From positions 35,601 through 99,600 of the forward strand of contig NZ_QWEY01000013.1 of the NCBI RefSeq assembly GCF_003443995.1: 64,000 bases of DNA, given 5' to 3'. This DNA comes from Pseudotabrizicola alkalilacus (GTDB lineage: Bacteria; Pseudomonadota; Alphaproteobacteria; Rhodobacterales; Rhodobacteraceae). Positions 46,212 to 54,732 of this stretch are shown here, piece by piece. Below the pieces are notes generated by a model. It was given only the letters and a program-made list of their open reading frames with translations, had not been told where the DNA came from and made no database searches. A program made the position numbers and the translations under genes. Numbering within the stretch: the stretch's first letter is position 1; every line of letters begins with the position of its first letter.

Positions 46212-47723
46212 ATGAATGTTCTCATCTGGTTCAAGCGCGATCTGCGGGTCCATGACCACCCTGCCCTGACGCTGGCGGCAAGCCTCGGGCCGGTTCTGCC
46301 GCTGTATATTGTTGAGCCGGAGTATTGGGCGCTGCCCGATACCTCGGCCCGGCAATGGGAGTTTACCGCCGAAACCTTGGCCGATCTACGGCAGGATCTG
46401 GGGACAGCGGGGGCGCGTCTGGTCGTCCGGGTCGGCGACGCGGTCGAGGTGATGGAACGGCTGCGCCGTCAGCACAAGATCAGCCATATCGTCAGCAATG
46501 AAGAAACCGGCAACCTGTGGACCTTTGCCCGCGACAAACGGGTGGCGGCATGGGCCAAAGCGGCGGGGGTGGAATGGACCGAGCTGCCGCAATCTGGCGT
46601 GGTGCGGCGGCTCAAGGGGCGCGATGGCTGGGCGCGCAAGCGCGACAGCTTTACTGCGCAGCCGCAACTTCCCGCGCCCACAGGGCTGACCCCGGTCTCC
46701 GGGGTCGAGCCGGGGGTGATCCCCTCAGCCCGCGCCCTGCGGCTGGCAGAGGATCGTTGCGCCCACCGGCAGGCGGGCGGGCGGCAGCATGGGCTGCTGG
46801 CGCTCGACTCCTTCCTGACCCTGCGCGGCGAGCCGTACCGTACCGCCATGTCCTCGCCCCTGACCGGCGAGCGCGCTTGTTCACGGCTGTCGCCCTATCT
46901 GGCGCTGGGGGCGCTGTCGGGGCGCGAGGTGGCGCAAGCCACCACGGCCCGGCTGGCAGAGAGGCCCGGCGGGCGCTGGCCGGGGTCGCTGACCAGCTTC
47001 CAGAGCCGTCTGGCCTGGCGCGACCACTTCATGCAAAAGCTGGAGGATGAGCCGCAGATCGAGGTGCGTTGCCTGCACCGCGCCGCCGAACACCTGCGCC
47101 CGCGCGATCCCGACGCCAGCCGTCTGGCGGCATGGAGCGCGGGGGAAACCGGCTTGCCCTTTGTCGATGCCTGCATGCGCTATCTGGCGGCGACCGGCTG
47201 GCTGAATTTCCGGATGCGGGCGATGGTGACATCGGTCGCGTCCTATCACCTGTGGCTGGACTGGCGCGCCACAGGGCCTGTGCTGGCGCGGCGGTTTACC
47301 GATTACGAGCCGGGGATTCACTGGCCGCAGGTGCAGATGCAGTCGGGCACGACGGGCATCAACACGCCGCGCATCTACAACCCGGTGAAACAGGGCTCGG
47401 ATCAGGATCCGACCGGCGCCTTCACCCGCCGCTGGCTGCCGGAACTGGCCGATGTGCCGGATGCCTTCCTGCAAAGCCCGTGGCGGTGGGAGGGCGCGCG
47501 CGGGCTGCTGGGGCGGCGCTACCCCGAGCCGGTGGTGGATGTGATGGCCGCCCAGCGGGCCGCGCGCGATGCGGTGTTTGGCCTGCGCAAAACCGCACCA
47601 CGCGCCGAAATTGTCGAGATCATCGAGCGCCACGCCAGCCGCGCCGATCCGCGTTTTGTCAACGACCGTGCGCCGCGCAGGCGGGTTCCGGTGTCATCGG
47701 CGCAGTTGAGCCTTGGGCTGTAA
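46212..47723 (+). CDS. FAD-dependent photolyase/cryptochrome family protein
   Basis: A 503-residue member of the photolyase/cryptochrome family. The N-terminal alpha/beta domain (MNVLIWFKRDLRVHDHPAL) is present, and the FAD-binding domain shows SRLSPYLALGALS, FQSRLAWRDHFMQKLED, PFVDACMRYLAATGWLNFRMR and TGINTPRIYNPVKQG. It repairs UV pyrimidine dimers in light, or serves as a blue-light receptor; I do not call phrB because the subclass is not settled. Followed 3 bp later by a DUF2256 gene, a known partner of photolyases. Confidence 0.87.
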   Translation: MNVLIWFKRDLRVHDHPALTLAASLGPVLPLYIVEPEYWALPDTSARQWEFTAETLADLRQDLGTAGARLVVRVGDAVEVMERLRRQHKISHIVSNEETGNLWTFARDKRVAAWAKAAGVEWTELPQSGVVRRLKGRDGWARKRDSFTAQPQLPAPTGLTPVSGVEPGVIPSARALRLAEDRCAHRQAGGRQHGLLALDSFLTLRGEPYRTAMSSPLTGERACSRLSPYLALGALSGREVAQATTARLAERPGGRWPGSLTSFQSRLAWRDHFMQKLEDEPQIEVRCLHRAAEHLRPRDPDASRLAAWSAGETGLPFVDACMRYLAATGWLNFRMRAMVTSVASYHLWLDWRATGPVLARRFTDYEPGIHWPQVQMQSGTTGINTPRIYNPVKQGSDQDPTGAFTRRWLPELADVPDAFLQSPWRWEGARGLLGRRYPEPVVDVMAAQRAARDAVFGLRKTAPRAEIVEIIERHASRADPRFVNDRAPRRRVPVSSAQLSLGL

Positions 47724-47726
47724 GCC

Positions 47727-47882
47727 ATGGCAAAGATGGTGAAAAAGGGCGATCTGCCCGGCAAGATCTGCGCCACCTGCGGCAGGCCGTTCGTCTGGCG
47801 CAAGAAATGGGAAAAGGTCTGGGACGAGGTGCGCTTTTGCTCTGACCGGTGCCGGGGCGAGGCAAAGCGCAAGCCGGGTTAA
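47727..47882 (+). CDS. DUF2256 zinc-ribbon-like protein
   Basis: A 51-residue protein, [20 protein letters not shown] at its start, with two CxxC-like pairs (CATC, CSDRC) and a [10 protein letters not shown] helix. This is DUF2256, repeatedly found beside photolyases and cryptochromes. It starts 3 bp after the photolyase stop and overlaps the convergent SRPBCC gene by 4 bp. Probable zinc binding; function unknown. Confidence 0.88.
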   Translation: MAKMVKKGDLPGKICATCGRPFVWRKKWEKVWDEVRFCSDRCRGEAKRKPG

Positions 47883-48322
47883 TCGCCCTGCGCCATCGCC
47901 GCGAGCTTGGCCAGGGTCTGGTGCCCCAGTTCCACCGCACCGAACCCGACCGCCATCGCCCGCGCAGCGAGGCTGGGAAAGGTCATCTCATAGCGGATGC
48001 GGGTGGCATCGCCCTCGGCGGTCAGGGTCATCACCACTTCATTTGCCGCCTCGGCGTCCAAGCCTGCGTCCAGCAGAAACTCCAGCCGGTGCGGCGCCTC
48101 CATCCGGGTGTAGCGGTGGCGGTTGGGCCAGACCTTGCCATCCGGCCCGGTCATGTCGAACAGCCACTGCCCGCCCTCGCGCAGGTCGATGTCATGGGTG
48201 CGGCAGGTGAACCCCTCCGGCCCGAACCATTGCGGCAACAGCGCCGGATCGGTCCAGCAGCGCCAGACCTTTGGCACCGGTGCTGCGATCAGGCGCGTCA
48301 GGGTGATCTGCCGCCCACTCAT
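47879..48322 (-). CDS. SRPBCC (AHSA1-type) domain protein 1
   Basis: A 147-residue START/AHSA1-fold protein: [23 protein letters not shown] at the N-terminus, [19 protein letters not shown], and an amphipathic C-terminal helix. The ligand-binding cavity family is broad. Third gene of arsR-SRPBCC-SRPBCC; it overlaps the upstream SRPBCC gene by four bases. It shares the KVWRCWT motif with its neighbour, so the two are duplicates. Confidence 0.87.
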   Translation of the reverse strand: MSGRQITLTRLIAAPVPKVWRCWTDPALLPQWFGPEGFTCRTHDIDLREGGQWLFDMTGPDGKVWPNRHRYTRMEAPHRLEFLLDAGLDAEAANEVVMTLTAEGDATRIRYEMTFPSLAARAMAVGFGAVELGHQTLAKLAAMAQGD

Positions 48323-48786
48323 AACGTCGCCGCCACAGCGTCGAGCTGCGCCGCCGCCGTGCCCCAGCCGTCGTGAAAGCCCATATCCTCATGCGATTTG
48401 CGCTGATCTGGGGTGCGGTGCAGGGCGATGGCGCGGTAGAGTGTGCCAGTGCCTTCGGGTTCCAGCAGGATAAAGGCGGTCATGCCAAAGCTGTCCGCAG
48501 CCGGGTGATAGCCAGGGCCCAGCAGATCGGTCCAGACCAGCCGCCGCTCTGGCACGACCTCCAGAATGCAGCCCGCGCCGGTCTGGCTGTCCATGCCGGG
48601 AATATCCATCGTGGTCGCAAAGATGCCGCCGGGGCGCAGGTCGATTTTGACATCTCGCGTGACCACGGGTTTGGGCGCAAACCACTGTTCCAGCAGCGCG
48701 GGTTCCGTCCAGCAACGCCAGACTTTGGCCGGCGGGGCCTTCAGATGGCGCACCAGTTCAAGATCAGTCTCGGGGTTCAGGATCAT
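48319..48786 (-). CDS. SRPBCC (AHSA1-type) domain protein 2
   Basis: 155 residues, AHSA1 fold, PAKVWRCWTEPALLEQWFAPKPV near the start, then VWTDLLGPGYHPAADSFGMTAFILLEPEGTGTLYRAIALHR. The start ATG at 48786 has GGAGG six bases upstream; another ATG at 48792 abuts the same GGAGG. Second gene of the operon; it overlaps the end of arsR. Confidence 0.86.
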   Translation of the reverse strand: MILNPETDLELVRHLKAPPAKVWRCWTEPALLEQWFAPKPVVTRDVKIDLRPGGIFATTMDIPGMDSQTGAGCILEVVPERRLVWTDLLGPGYHPAADSFGMTAFILLEPEGTGTLYRAIALHRTPDQRKSHEDMGFHDGWGTAAAQLDAVAATL

Positions 48787-49117
48787 CGTCATCCTCCAGC
48801 GTTGCAAGAAACTCTTCCAGACGGTCGGTCCGCGCCTCCCACTCGGCGCGGACGGTCGCCAGCCAGTCGGTCGCCACGGTCAGCGTGACCGGAACCGCGC
48901 GGCACAGCCGGGTGCGGCCCTGCTTTTCGGTCTGGATCAGGCCCGCCTGCTCCAGCACCTCCAGATGGCGCAGCACGGTGGGCAGCGCAAAGCCGGTGGG
49001 CGCGGCAAGCACCGAGACCGGCAAGGCCCCCTGCCCCAGCCGCTGCAACAGCGCCCGGCGGGTCGGGTCGCCAAGCGCGTGAAAGATGCGCGACAGATTT
49101 GCGTCATGCTGAGCCAT
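48764..49117 (-). CDS. ArsR-family winged-helix regulator
   Basis: 117 residues starting MAQHDANLSRIFHALGDPTRRALLQRL, the classical ArsR first helix. A winged-helix follows with LPTVLRHLEVLEQAGLIQTEKQGRTR. No cysteine pair typical of metal sensing is visible. ArsR with SRPBCC genes is a familiar stress or detergent/solvent-response arrangement; the signal is unknown. It overlaps the SRPBCC-2 start. A candidate operator lies at 49159-49174. Confidence 0.88.
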   Translation of the reverse strand: MAQHDANLSRIFHALGDPTRRALLQRLGQGALPVSVLAAPTGFALPTVLRHLEVLEQAGLIQTEKQGRTRLCRAVPVTLTVATDWLATVRAEWEARTDRLEEFLATLEDDDDPEPRD

Positions 49118-49158
49118 ATGGCTTGGTATCACATCCCGGCGCTTCGCAAAAGAGAAAG

Positions 49159-49174
49159 TTAGCCAGACAGCTAA
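49159..49174. promoter_or_regulatory. Candidate ArsR operator
   Basis: TTAGC-CAGACA-GCTAA, an inverted repeat 42 bp upstream of the arsR start, overlapping a second one (AGACA-GCTAAA-TGTCT). Position fits autorepression of the operon. Confidence 0.4.
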
Positions 49175-49283
49175 ATGTCTCACTCTCTTCCAAACGCGAA
49201 AGCTGTGATCGGATTTTTGGTAAAATAAGATGACCGCTTTTGTTGCCTCTGCCCGGGTTTTTCAGTATCCCTGCCCGCATCGC

Positions 49284-49295
49284 ATACCATGGTAT
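49284..49295. promoter_or_regulatory. Candidate operator palindrome upstream of glcB
   Basis: ATACCATGGTAT, a perfect 12-bp palindrome 48 bp before the glcB start. GntR-family regulators often bind such ACC-GGT dyads. It lies in the region between divergent arsR and glcB. Confidence 0.4.
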
Positions 49296-49343
49296 CCCAC
49301 CGGGCACCGGAACGGGCACTGCACCCAGAAACAAGGACACCCC

Positions 49344-51506
49344 ATGACCGACCGTATCGCCATCACTGGGCTGAAGGTTGACGCCCGCCTTGTGGATTTC
49401 GTCGAACAGCACGCGCTGCCCGGCACCGGGATCGATTCCCACAGCTTCTGGGACGGCTTTGCCGCCGCCATCGCCGATCTGATGCCAAAGAACCGCGCGC
49501 TGCTGGCCCGGCGCGAGGCGTTGCAGACGCAGATTGACGGTTGGCACAAGGCCCGTCGCGGGCAGGCGTTTGATGCCGCCAGCTACCGCGCCTTTCTGAC
49601 CGAGATCGGCTATCTGGTGCCCGAAGGCCCGGATTTTTCAATTGAAACCACCCAGACCGACCCCGAAATCGCGTTGGTCCCCGGCCCGCAGCTGGTGGTT
49701 CCGGTCATGAACGCGCGCTATGCGCTGAACGCGGCCAATGCGCGCTGGGGCAGCCTGTATGACGCGCTTTATGGCACCGACGCCTTGGGCGACCTGCCCG
49801 CAGGCAAGGGCTATGATGCGGCGCGCGGCGCGCGGGTTGTCGCCTGGGGCCGCAGCTTTCTGGATGAGGCGGTGCCGCTGACCGCAGGCTCGTGGTCCGA
49901 AGCGCGGGGGTTTCGTGTGGAGGGGGGCCAGCTTTGGGTGACCGGGGCCGCCGATGCGGTCGGCCTTGCCGATCCGGCACGCTTTGCCGGATACAGCGGC
50001 GAGGCGACCGCGCCCACGACGATCATGTTGAAGAACAACGGTTTGCACATCGCAGTGCATGTCGATGCCTCGACCCCGACCGGGCGGGACGATCTGGCGC
50101 ATGTCTCTGACATCCGGCTGGAATCGGCGATGTCGGCGATCATGGATTGCGAAGACTCGGTTGCCGCCGTCGATGCCGCCGACAAGGTGCTGGCCTATGG
50201 CAACTGGCTGGGGCTGATGAAGGGCGATCTGTCCGAGGTGATCGTCAAGGGCGGCAAGGAGTCGGTGCGCCGTCTGACCCCGGATCTGACCCTGACCGCC
50301 CCGGATGGCAGCGCGATTTCGCTGAAATCGCGCGCGCTCTTGTTGGTGCGCAATGTCGGCCATCTGATGACCAACCCCGCGATCCTGACCGAAGACGACC
50401 GCGAAATCGGCGAAGGTATCATGGATGCGTTCCTGACCACGCTGTGCGCAATGCACGATCTGAAAAAGACCGAAGGCACCCGGAATTCGACCATGGGTTC
50501 GGTCTATGTGGTCAAGCCAAAGATGCACGGCCCCGAAGAGGTGGCCTTTGCCTGCGAGATCTTTGACCGGGTAGAGACCGTGCTGGGCCTGCCCCGCTTT
50601 ACCGTCAAACTGGGCATCATGGATGAAGAGCGCCGCACCAGCGCCAACCTGAAAGAGTGCATCCGCGCCGCCAAGGACCGGGTGGCCTTCATCAACACCG
50701 GTTTCCTGGACCGGACCGGCGATGAGATCCACACCAGCATGGAAGCGGGGCCGATGGTCCGCAAGGGCGACATGAAGGCATCAAGCTGGATCAAGGCCTA
50801 TGAGGATCGCAATGTCGATATTGGCCTCGCCTGCGGCTTGCAGGGCCGGGCGCAGATCGGCAAGGGCATGTGGGCCGCGCCTGATCTGATGGGCGACATG
50901 CTGGCGCAAAAGATCGGCCATCCGCAGGCCGGGGCGAATTGCGCCTGGGTGCCCTCGCCCACCGCCGCCACGTTGCATGCCACCCATTACCACCGCGTCG
51001 ATGTGCTGGCCCGACAGGCCGAACTTGCCCGCGGCGGCCCGCGTGGCACGCTGGACGCGCTGCTGACCATTCCGCTGGCGCAGGGTGCAAACTGGTCAGA
51101 GGAGGATATCCGGCAAGAGGTGGAAAACAACGCACAGGGCATTCTGGGCTATGTGGTGCGCTGGATTGATCAGGGGGTAGGCTGCTCCAAGGTGCCAGAC
51201 ATTCACGATGTCGGGCTGATGGAAGACCGGGCCACCTGCCGCATCTCGTCGCAAGCGCTGGCGAACTGGCTGCACCATGGGGTGATCACCGAGGATCAGG
51301 TGATGGCGGCGCTGCGCAAGATGGCGGCGGTGGTGGACCGGCAGAATGCGGAAGATCCGCTCTATCAGCCGATGGCACCGGGTTATGACGGGGTGGCATT
51401 CCGCGCCGCCTGTGATCTGGTTCTCAAGGGGCGCCTGCAGCCTTCGGGCTACACCGAACCCGTCCTGCACGCGCGGCGGCTGGAAAAGAAAGCAGAAGCA
51501 GCATGA
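49344..51506 (+). CDS. glcB: Malate synthase G
   Basis: Condenses glyoxylate with acetyl-CoA to malate, allowing growth on C2 compounds and glycolate. 720 residues, the long single-chain G form. Motifs: [20 protein letters not shown] region, [23 protein letters not shown], and the C-terminal CoA region [19 protein letters not shown]. Start ATG 49344 preceded by AAGGA. The stop overlaps glcG (ATGA). Confidence 0.96.
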   Translation: MTDRIAITGLKVDARLVDFVEQHALPGTGIDSHSFWDGFAAAIADLMPKNRALLARREALQTQIDGWHKARRGQAFDAASYRAFLTEIGYLVPEGPDFSIETTQTDPEIALVPGPQLVVPVMNARYALNAANARWGSLYDALYGTDALGDLPAGKGYDAARGARVVAWGRSFLDEAVPLTAGSWSEARGFRVEGGQLWVTGAADAVGLADPARFAGYSGEATAPTTIMLKNNGLHIAVHVDASTPTGRDDLAHVSDIRLESAMSAIMDCEDSVAAVDAADKVLAYGNWLGLMKGDLSEVIVKGGKESVRRLTPDLTLTAPDGSAISLKSRALLLVRNVGHLMTNPAILTEDDREIGEGIMDAFLTTLCAMHDLKKTEGTRNSTMGSVYVVKPKMHGPEEVAFACEIFDRVETVLGLPRFTVKLGIMDEERRTSANLKECIRAAKDRVAFINTGFLDRTGDEIHTSMEAGPMVRKGDMKASSWIKAYEDRNVDIGLACGLQGRAQIGKGMWAAPDLMGDMLAQKIGHPQAGANCAWVPSPTAATLHATHYHRVDVLARQAELARGGPRGTLDALLTIPLAQGANWSEEDIRQEVENNAQGILGYVVRWIDQGVGCSKVPDIHDVGLMEDRATCRISSQALANWLHHGVITEDQVMAALRKMAAVVDRQNAEDPLYQPMAPGYDGVAFRAACDLVLKGRLQPSGYTEPVLHARRLEKKAEAA

Positions 51507-51928
51507 CCATCAGCATCAGAAAAGCCCGCACGATCATCAAGGCGGCCCTGGCAAAGGGCCGCGAGGCGGGGATGAAACCACTGTCGGTGGTAGTGTTGGA
51601 TGCAGGGGCGCACACCATCGCCTTTGAACGCGAGGATGGCGCCTCGCCGGGCCGCTTTGCGATTGCCCATGGCAAGGCCAATGGCTGCATCATGCTGGGC
51701 CTGCCCGGCAGCGCCATTCAGACCCGCGCCGATGCCCAAGCCTATTTCGTGCAGGCGATGAACGGCTTGTATGCCGGTGATTTCGTGCCGGTCAAAGGCG
51801 GGGTTCTGGTGCGCGATGCCAAGGGCAACATCCTGGGCGCAGTCGGTGTCACCGGCGACTCGTCCGACAATGACGCCGTAGCGGCATGTGCCGGGATCGA
51901 AGCGGCCGGGCTGGTGGCGGAAAGCTGA
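51503..51928 (+). CDS. glcG: GlcG/HbpS heme-degradation-family protein
   Basis: 141 residues of the GlcG/HbpS family (Haem_degrading): [29 protein letters not shown] and the [27 protein letters not shown] end motif. It is the classic companion of malate synthase G in glycolate operons, with unproven biochemistry. Translationally coupled to glcB by a four-base overlap. Confidence 0.88.
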   Translation: MTISIRKARTIIKAALAKGREAGMKPLSVVVLDAGAHTIAFEREDGASPGRFAIAHGKANGCIMLGLPGSAIQTRADAQAYFVQAMNGLYAGDFVPVKGGVLVRDAKGNILGAVGVTGDSSDNDAVAACAGIEAAGLVAES

Positions 51929-51941
51929 GGCGCAGAGCGCC

Positions 51942-52193
51942 TCAACCCAGATCCAGCGCGATGGCATGAACCCGCGTGTTCAGGTCGCCCAAGGCGGCAT
52001 GAACCGCGCGGTGCCGGGCGACCCGGCCCATCGGGGCCAGAACCTCAGACCGCAGCACGATCCGGAAATGGCTTTCGCCCGATCCGTCGTCGCCGGAATG
52101 CCCGGCGTGTTTGTGGCTTTCGTTCACGATCTCAATCTGTTGCGGCGCGAAAGCCGCTGTCAGCCGCTGGTGCATTTCGTCCTTCACGGTCAT
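51942..52193 (-). CDS. BolA family protein
   Basis: 83 residues starting MTVKDEMHQRLTAAFAPQQIEIVNES, with the BolA pattern HKHAGHSGDDGSGESHFRIVL and RHRAVHAALGD. BolA proteins partner monothiol glutaredoxins in iron-sulfur handling. It diverges from the DnaJ-domain gene across about 90 bp, a known alphaproteobacterial pairing. A longer frame extends upstream, but the first good start is 52193. Confidence 0.93.
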   Translation of the reverse strand: MTVKDEMHQRLTAAFAPQQIEIVNESHKHAGHSGDDGSGESHFRIVLRSEVLAPMGRVARHRAVHAALGDLNTRVHAIALDLG

Positions 52194-52283
52194 TTTTGAC
52201 TTCTCCCTCTTCAATCTGCCGCTCAAACCCCTAAACTGTGCCGCCCGAGTCGGAAAGACAAAGGGCCGCAGGAAAGGCAGACC

Positions 52284-52919
52284 ATGGTCACGAAACCCCC
52301 GTTTGAATTCGACATCCGCGTCTCGGCGGACAAGAAGCGCAAGAAAACCACACGCCGGGGGATGTCCGGGGCCTTCGACACCTCGAACAAGCCGTGCGAC
52401 TTTCCGGGGTGCAAAGAACCGGGGGCCTATCGCGCGCCCAAAAGCCCTGACCTGCTGGATGAATTTTTCTGGTTCTGCAAAGAGCACATCCGCGAATATA
52501 ACCTGAAGTGGAACTTCTTTCAGGGCACATCGGATGATGATTTCCAGAAGTTCCTCGACAAGGACCGGGTGTGGGAGCGTGAGACCAAGCCGTTCAGCCG
52601 CAAGGATGACGGCCGGGCCTGGGCGCGGCTGGGGGTTGATGACCCGCTGTCGCTCTTGGGCGAGAAAGCCACGCAGAACCCGGGCAGCCGGCCCGCAGGC
52701 ACCTCGACCCGCAAGCTGCCGCCGACCGAGCGCAAGGCGATCGAAATTCTGGACGCGCGCGACACCTGGACCAAGACCGAGATCCGCAAACAGTACAAAT
52801 CGCTGGTCAAGGATCTGCACCCCGACATGAACGGCGGCGACCGATCGGACGAAGAACGGCTGCAAGAGGTGGTCTGGGCCTGGGACCAGATCAAGGACAG
52901 CCGCTATTTCCGCGAGTGA
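52284..52919 (+). CDS. J-domain protein (DnaJ-like)
   Basis: 211 residues. The C-terminal 60-70 residues are a J domain (KTEIRKQYKSLVKDLHPDMNGGDRSDEERLQEVVWAWDQIKDS) with the HPD motif intact. The N-terminal about 130 residues (FDTSNKPCDFPGCKEPGAYRAPKSPD, with two cysteines) are family-specific. It stimulates a partner Hsp70. Divergent from bolA; ends at a triple hairpin. Confidence 0.88.
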   Translation: MVTKPPFEFDIRVSADKKRKKTTRRGMSGAFDTSNKPCDFPGCKEPGAYRAPKSPDLLDEFFWFCKEHIREYNLKWNFFQGTSDDDFQKFLDKDRVWERETKPFSRKDDGRAWARLGVDDPLSLLGEKATQNPGSRPAGTSTRKLPPTERKAIEILDARDTWTKTEIRKQYKSLVKDLHPDMNGGDRSDEERLQEVVWAWDQIKDSRYFRE

Positions 52920-52929
52920 GTAGCAGGGC

Positions 52930-53007
52930 GATTTTTCTGCGAAAAATCAGAACAGCGGGCGATGCCCGCTGTTTTCGTGCGCCGTGGTGATTTTTCGCAG
53001 AAAAATC
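52930..53007. terminator. Triple-hairpin bidirectional terminator
   Basis: Three hairpins: GATTTTTC-TGC-GAAAAATC (52930-52948), AACAGCGGGC-GAT-GCCCGCTGTT (52951-52973), and GATTTTTC-GCA-GAAAAATC (52989-53007). The outer two are reverse complements of each other, so a larger cruciform is possible. It lies between the convergent DnaJ-like and msrB stops. Confidence 0.75.
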
Positions 53008-53024
53008 GTGGGGCGAAACCGCTG

Positions 53025-53501
53025 TCAGGCCGTACGGAACGTCAGCGCTGCCCCGTTCATGCAATAGCGCTTGCCCGTCGGTTGCGGGCCGTCGCTGAAC
53101 ACATGGCCGAAATGCCCGCCGCAGCGGCGGCAATGCACCTCAGTCCTTGTGCCGAACAGGCTGCGGTCGTCCTTGGTGCGGATCGCATCGGGCAGCGGTT
53201 GCCAGAAGCTGGGCCAGCCGGTGCCGCTGTCGTACTTATGCTGCGACGAAAACGCGGGCAGATCACAACCGGCGCAATGATAGGTTCCGGCCCGGGTCTC
53301 CTTGTCCAGCGGGCTGGTAAAGGCGCGCTCGGTCGCCTCTTCGCGCAGCACGCGGTAGGCCAAATCGCTCAGCTTTGCCCGCCATTCGGCATCGGTCAGC
53401 TGAACCTCAAAATTCCCCTCGGCGGCCCAGGCCGAGCGGCCCGCAATCTGGCCAAGACCCATCAGGGCCACGCCGCCCAGAATGACTGCACGTCTGTTCA
53501 T
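53025..53501 (-). CDS. msrB: Peptide-methionine (R)-S-oxide reductase, exported
   Basis: 158 residues: signal or Tat-like leader (MNRRAVILGGVALMGLGQIAGRSAWA), then the MsrB domain with the zinc cysteines CAGC and CRRCGGHFGHVF and the catalytic RYCMNGAALTF. It repairs oxidised methionine, here probably in the periplasm. Start ATG 53501 (GGAGG 5 nt upstream) is preferred over the ATG at 53504. Confidence 0.93.
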   Translation of the reverse strand: MNRRAVILGGVALMGLGQIAGRSAWAAEGNFEVQLTDAEWRAKLSDLAYRVLREEATERAFTSPLDKETRAGTYHCAGCDLPAFSSQHKYDSGTGWPSFWQPLPDAIRTKDDRSLFGTRTEVHCRRCGGHFGHVFSDGPQPTGKRYCMNGAALTFRTA

Positions 53502-53701
53502 CATCGCCTCCATTTGCATAAACCTTACCGCCTTGTTACGGATCTGGCGCGGCAAAGGTTTCCGGCTCACGCAAATGGGAACGCCAGTCGGAATGGCGCA
53601 GAATCCCGCCCTTCCCCTTGAACCCCCCCGCGTTATGTTCCACAACTCCACAGGAACGGGCCGGACGGCCAGACAGGAATAGCAGGATACTGGATCACGC
53701 G

Positions 53702-54661
53702 ATGAAACCGACTGAAGAAATTTCCGTGCGTGAGGTGTTCGGCATCGACACCGACATGAAGGTCAAGGGTTTTGCCGAAGCGACCGACCGCGTGCCGGCG
53801 ATCGACCCGACCTACAAGTTCGATCCCGACACCACACTCGCGATTCTGGCGGGGTTTGCCTATAACCGCCGGGTGATGATCCAGGGCTATCACGGCACGG
53901 GAAAATCGACCCACATCGAACAGGTGGCCGCCCGGCTGAACTGGCCTTGCGTGCGCGTCAACCTGGACAGCCACATCAGCCGGATCGACCTGATCGGCAA
54001 GGATGCGATCAAGCTGCGCGACGGCAAGCAGGTGACCGAGTTCCACGAGGGCATTCTGCCCTGGGCGTTGCGCAACCCGGTCGCGATCGTGTTTGACGAA
54101 TATGACGCTGGCCGCGCCGATGTGATGTTCGTGATCCAGCGTGTGCTGGAAACCGATGGCAAGCTGACCCTGCTGGACCAGAACGAGATCATCACCCCGC
54201 ACCCGTCGTTCCGGCTGTTTGCCACCGCAAACACCGTGGGTCTGGGCGATACCACCGGCCTCTATCACGGCACCCAGCAGATCAACCAGGCGCAGATGGA
54301 CCGCTGGAGCCTTGTGGCAACGCTGAACTACCTCAGCCACGATGCCGAAGCCGCCATCGTTCTGGCCAAGAGCCCGCATTACAACACCGAAAAGGGCCGC
54401 AAGGTGATCAACCAGATGGTCACCGTGGCGGATCTGACGCGGACGGCGTTCATGAATGGCGATCTGTCCACCGTGATGAGCCCGCGCACCGTGCTGAACT
54501 GGGCGCAGAACGCCGAGATCTTCCGCAATGTGGGCTATGCCTTCCGGCTGACCTTCCTTAACAAATGCGACGAGTTGGAGCGGCAGACGGTGGCCGAGTT
54601 CTACCAGCGCTGCTTTGCCGAGGAACTGCCGGAATCGGCAGCCTCGATGGCAATGAAATAA
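53702..54661 (+). CDS. cobS: Cobaltochelatase AAA+ subunit CobS
   Basis: A 319-residue AAA+ ATPase of the aerobic cobalt chelatase (CobN-CobS-CobT) that inserts cobalt into hydrogenobyrinic diamide. Walker A is [10 protein letters not shown], Walker B region [11 protein letters not shown], sensor [11 protein letters not shown]. It assembles with CobT as a ring that drives CobN; cobN is not in the window. A long hairpin separates it from cobT. Confidence 0.96.
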   Translation: MKPTEEISVREVFGIDTDMKVKGFAEATDRVPAIDPTYKFDPDTTLAILAGFAYNRRVMIQGYHGTGKSTHIEQVAARLNWPCVRVNLDSHISRIDLIGKDAIKLRDGKQVTEFHEGILPWALRNPVAIVFDEYDAGRADVMFVIQRVLETDGKLTLLDQNEIITPHPSFRLFATANTVGLGDTTGLYHGTQQINQAQMDRWSLVATLNYLSHDAEAAIVLAKSPHYNTEKGRKVINQMVTVADLTRTAFMNGDLSTVMSPRTVLNWAQNAEIFRNVGYAFRLTFLNKCDELERQTVAEFYQRCFAEELPESAASMAMK

Positions 54662-54664
54662 CCC

Positions 54665-54720
54665 GGCAGGGCGGGGTCACCCTCGCCTGTGCCACATCGG
54701 CGGGGTGACCCCCGCCCTGA
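54665..54720. repeat. Hairpin between cobS and cobT, GTAGGGCGGGG-type repeat
   Basis: Left arm 54669-54687 and right arm 54699-54717 are near-complementary 19-mers built from GGGCGGGGTCACC units, with an 11-nt loop. It may adjust the CobS:CobT ratio or protect mRNA (inference). Related to 34831-34852 and 42586-42607. Confidence 0.7.
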
Positions 54721-54732
54721 CCGGGGCGTGAG

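Noticed and set aside
53652..53701. Possible cobalamin riboswitch before cobS
   Set aside because: Only about 50 bp lie between the msrB leader and cobS, and no B12-box-like sequence is present.
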